NCBI RefSeq assembly: GCF_030867095.1
Contig: NC_081824.1
Location: 50,068,882 to 50,132,881 of the forward strand
From: Alligator mississippiensis
Taxonomy: Eukaryota > Chordata > Crocodylia > Alligatoridae
Length of the DNA stretch: 64,000 nt
Reading direction: 5' to 3'
This document shows positions 61,833 through 64,000 of the stretch, piece by piece; the first letter of the stretch is position 1, and every line of letters starts with the position of its first letter. Under the pieces are notes generated by a model, which saw nothing but the letters and a program-made list of their open reading frames with translations, was not told the origin of the DNA and did not search any database. The translations under genes were made by a program, and so were the position numbers.

Positions 61833-63762
61833 AGCTAAACCACACACCTATTTAGAATGCTAAATAACTAAAGCAAATCCATATTCCTTCTCAAAATTCT
61901 GCCATTTGTATGAGACAAATGTTGTGTGTAATGTAACATTGCATAAAAGTAGCCAGGGTGACATTTACAATAAGATCAGATGCCAAGGATTGCATTTCAT
62001 ATAGTGTAGCTTCAAGGTCCATATGCTTATTCTGTCAGGAATCAAAACCATGGGATATTGTGACTAAATAAACTTTCTACTTAAGCCATTCAGGGATTGC
62101 AGTTAAGTTCCAAATCCATATGTGACAGAAAAGTCTTTGGAAAAAGGGCAAGAAAATCAAATGTGTTATTCATAAAAAATGTAGGGCAGTCAGGAAGAAT
62201 TTTTTTGAAGGAGATAGGCTCATTTATATTTACTTCTGCCTGAATGTGCAATCACAAAGCACTATATGTTCAATTAATTAGTGTGCTATCCACCAATAAA
62301 ATCTAGGAAAGGCGCAGTTAAGTTTCCTATTCTTATAATATTGTAAACAAAATGTCCACAGCCATGCTTTGGACTTTCAGGGTATAAGAACGTTTTCAAG
62401 ATTTAATTATACATTTTGTTTTGAGCTGTTTATTCTTTTTTTGTCTTTTCTGACAAAATTCACTAGAATTTAATGCTGGATGCTTTATACAACCCTCCCC
62501 CCCCCCTTTTTATCCATTTCAGTGACATGTTTAAAAGCCAAAAATAACCTTTTCTTTGACTGAAATGGGAACAGTGGCTAAGTAGAAACAAACAAGTACT
62601 ACGTATTCCAAGCCATTGTGTATACTTGCAAATGGGTACTAAAAGGATAAATTCAGCACTCTGCACAGTCAAAGCCCTAAAACTGGGGGATGTCAAAAAC
62701 TGACCTGTCAACATTATGAAAGACATTTGACCAATTATTACAGCAACTAATATATAAATGTTTTTTGTTCTTAATCACATTAGAAATGTTTGTGTGCATG
62801 TGCTTGCCTTTAAAAAAATGTAATTCCTACTTTTAATTTGCTAGAAGGGAGAAAAAAAACAGCATGACACATGACAAGGGGGAATGTCCTTAATCTGGTG
62901 ATGATGAAATTAAGTTTGTTTCACTTGTGGGAATATATACACAAAACAACAAAAAAGAGAAAAGAATGCTTGGATTCAAGTCAGAATAGAAAGTTCCCAC
63001 ACTAATTTCTTCTGAAATAGAAAGAAAGAAGTTCCTAAATCCTGCAAAAAACCAAACATATCACCATACAGAACAGCATACCCAACCTAAACTTTTGGAA
63101 ATCAAGACTTTACTCTGAATGCATTAGATCCAGAATTACTCAGGAGGTCATGAGACAATGGACCAAACTGCAATGACTTACAACCTTTACAATACCATAT
63201 CTTACAATGGTAATTCACAGAGGTTATAACTAAGAATAGAATTTGGCCTGCTGACATGACATTATTGCCTGCAAAATCTGTTTGCTATTTATGACCAGAA
63301 TAGTTTTTTGATTTATTTATTAAAGGACTTAATGGTAGTTTTTAGCTCCTAGCCATTGCTAGCAGCTGCACCTTTGCATTCTAAGAAAATGTGCTGCCTT
63401 CTATACCCCCTGGAAAGTGATACAGCATATAGCTTCTGAATATGCAAAGGTGGCTGCTGAATAGAAGAGAGAAGGAAGTTACTCTGCCTAGATCAGCTGG
63501 GCAGAACCTAGACCTAAAGTGGTAGCTACTGGCATCTTCATTTGTTGGCTTTGATAATTACATTTGTTAAAACAAAAACTTCTTGAAATATTTATACCAT
63601 ACAAAGCACATAACTGATCCTTAGCAACACCCAAGTACCATAGACTAGTTTACTTACCCCAAAAATGGATGACTATTGCAGCAAGGAGCAAAGCAATGAT
63701 ATATGGCAAGTTGGCTTGTTGTAGTTTAAGTAGGTGGCAACACTCGCACCTCTGAACGTTTT
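61833..63762 (-). other. BMP5 intron, mostly unique DNA
   Basis: No exon or clear repeat is seen. A patch at 62230-62330 (aatgtgcaatcacaaagcac, caattaattagtgtgctatc) has homeodomain-like words. The AT-rich rest is featureless by eye. Confidence 0.4.
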
Positions 63763-64000
63763 AGCCAGATCCAGACATGCAGGCACATGTGGTTTGTGGC
63801 ATTGCAAACCTTTTTACGGCACTCTAAACCATACACCCAGCATGTTAAACTATCCTAGGCACTGCTAATTTGCAGCACCAAGGCGAAATTTGCTAGTGGG
63901 ATTTCCTAGTAGGGAGCAAAAAAAACCCCTGAATAAAAAAAGAGACTGAAAGCACACCAAAGTGACGTGTGCTGAGACAAACTCAGAGGCGGGGGAGCAA
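63763..64000 (+). mobile_element. Left end of a family-1-like transposon, cut by the window edge
   Basis: agccagatccagacatgcag, then ggcacatgtggtttgtggca and ttgcagcaccaaggcgaaat, parallel the first 180 bp of the family-1 copies (tccagatgagc, gcagcatc, caggggcaaaattagacccc). The right end lies outside the window. Confidence 0.55.

Noticed and set aside
56943-64000. Search for the next upstream BMP5 exon (FFKASEVLLRSVRA region)
   Set aside because: No matching reverse-strand sequence was found by eye, so the exon must lie beyond 64000.

Overview
This is vertebrate nuclear DNA from a sauropsid. It is most likely crocodilian; a turtle is not excluded. Three points support this: several well-preserved CR1 LINEs whose 3' tails end in tatgaaactatg-like repeats, older L3/CR1 and MIR relics, and many fold-back DNA transposons. 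There are no bacterial-style genes, operons, CRISPR arrays or convincing RNA genes.

The only host gene I can prove is BMP5, on the minus strand. Its last three coding exons lie at 56866-56942, 54821-54931 and 50601-50750. Together they encode 111 residues of the mature BMP5 ligand with correct splice sites and phases. Upstream coding exons are not in the window, so 56943-64000 is intron. Everything below about 49.6 kb lies 3' of the gene. In mouse, the DNA downstream of Bmp5 is a long enhancer territory, so the unique stretches at 43.0-48.2, 24.5-26.7, 27.6-29.8 and 10.0-14.9 kb may be regulatory rather than empty.

Layout from left to right. 1-7.8 kb: an old LTR, a fold-back hAT-like element (3.6-4.3 kb) and a 1.58-kb hAT-type element with 8-bp target duplications (4.58-6.16 kb). 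7.9-10 kb and 15-20.5 kb: two long copies of one GC-rich transposon family (family 1). The second copy is split by a CR1 LINE and has a giant palindrome at its centre. 20.5-24.5 kb: two copies of another transposon family (family 2), a third family-1 copy and a palindromic MITE. The larger family-2 copy has swallowed a solo LTR. 26.7-27.6 kb: more MITE-like copies. 29.8-37.5 kb: CR1 fragments, including one with the ORF1 esterase, and two hAT MITEs. 38-39 kb: a second old LTR. 41-43 kb: a CpG-rich island-like segment followed by a CR1 3' end. 43-48 kb: mostly unique AT-rich DNA. 48.2-52.1 kb: a Tigger-like MITE and two family-2 copies, one on each side of BMP5's last exon. 57.7-61 kb: old CR1/L3 in the BMP5 intron. 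61.5-61.8 kb: a large inverted repeat around a TA/TG/CA microsatellite.

I do not see a new multi-gene system. The best leads are the two transposon families with apparent 3-bp target duplications, the large inverted repeats, the isolated CpG-rich block at 41 kb, and candidate BMP5 enhancers.
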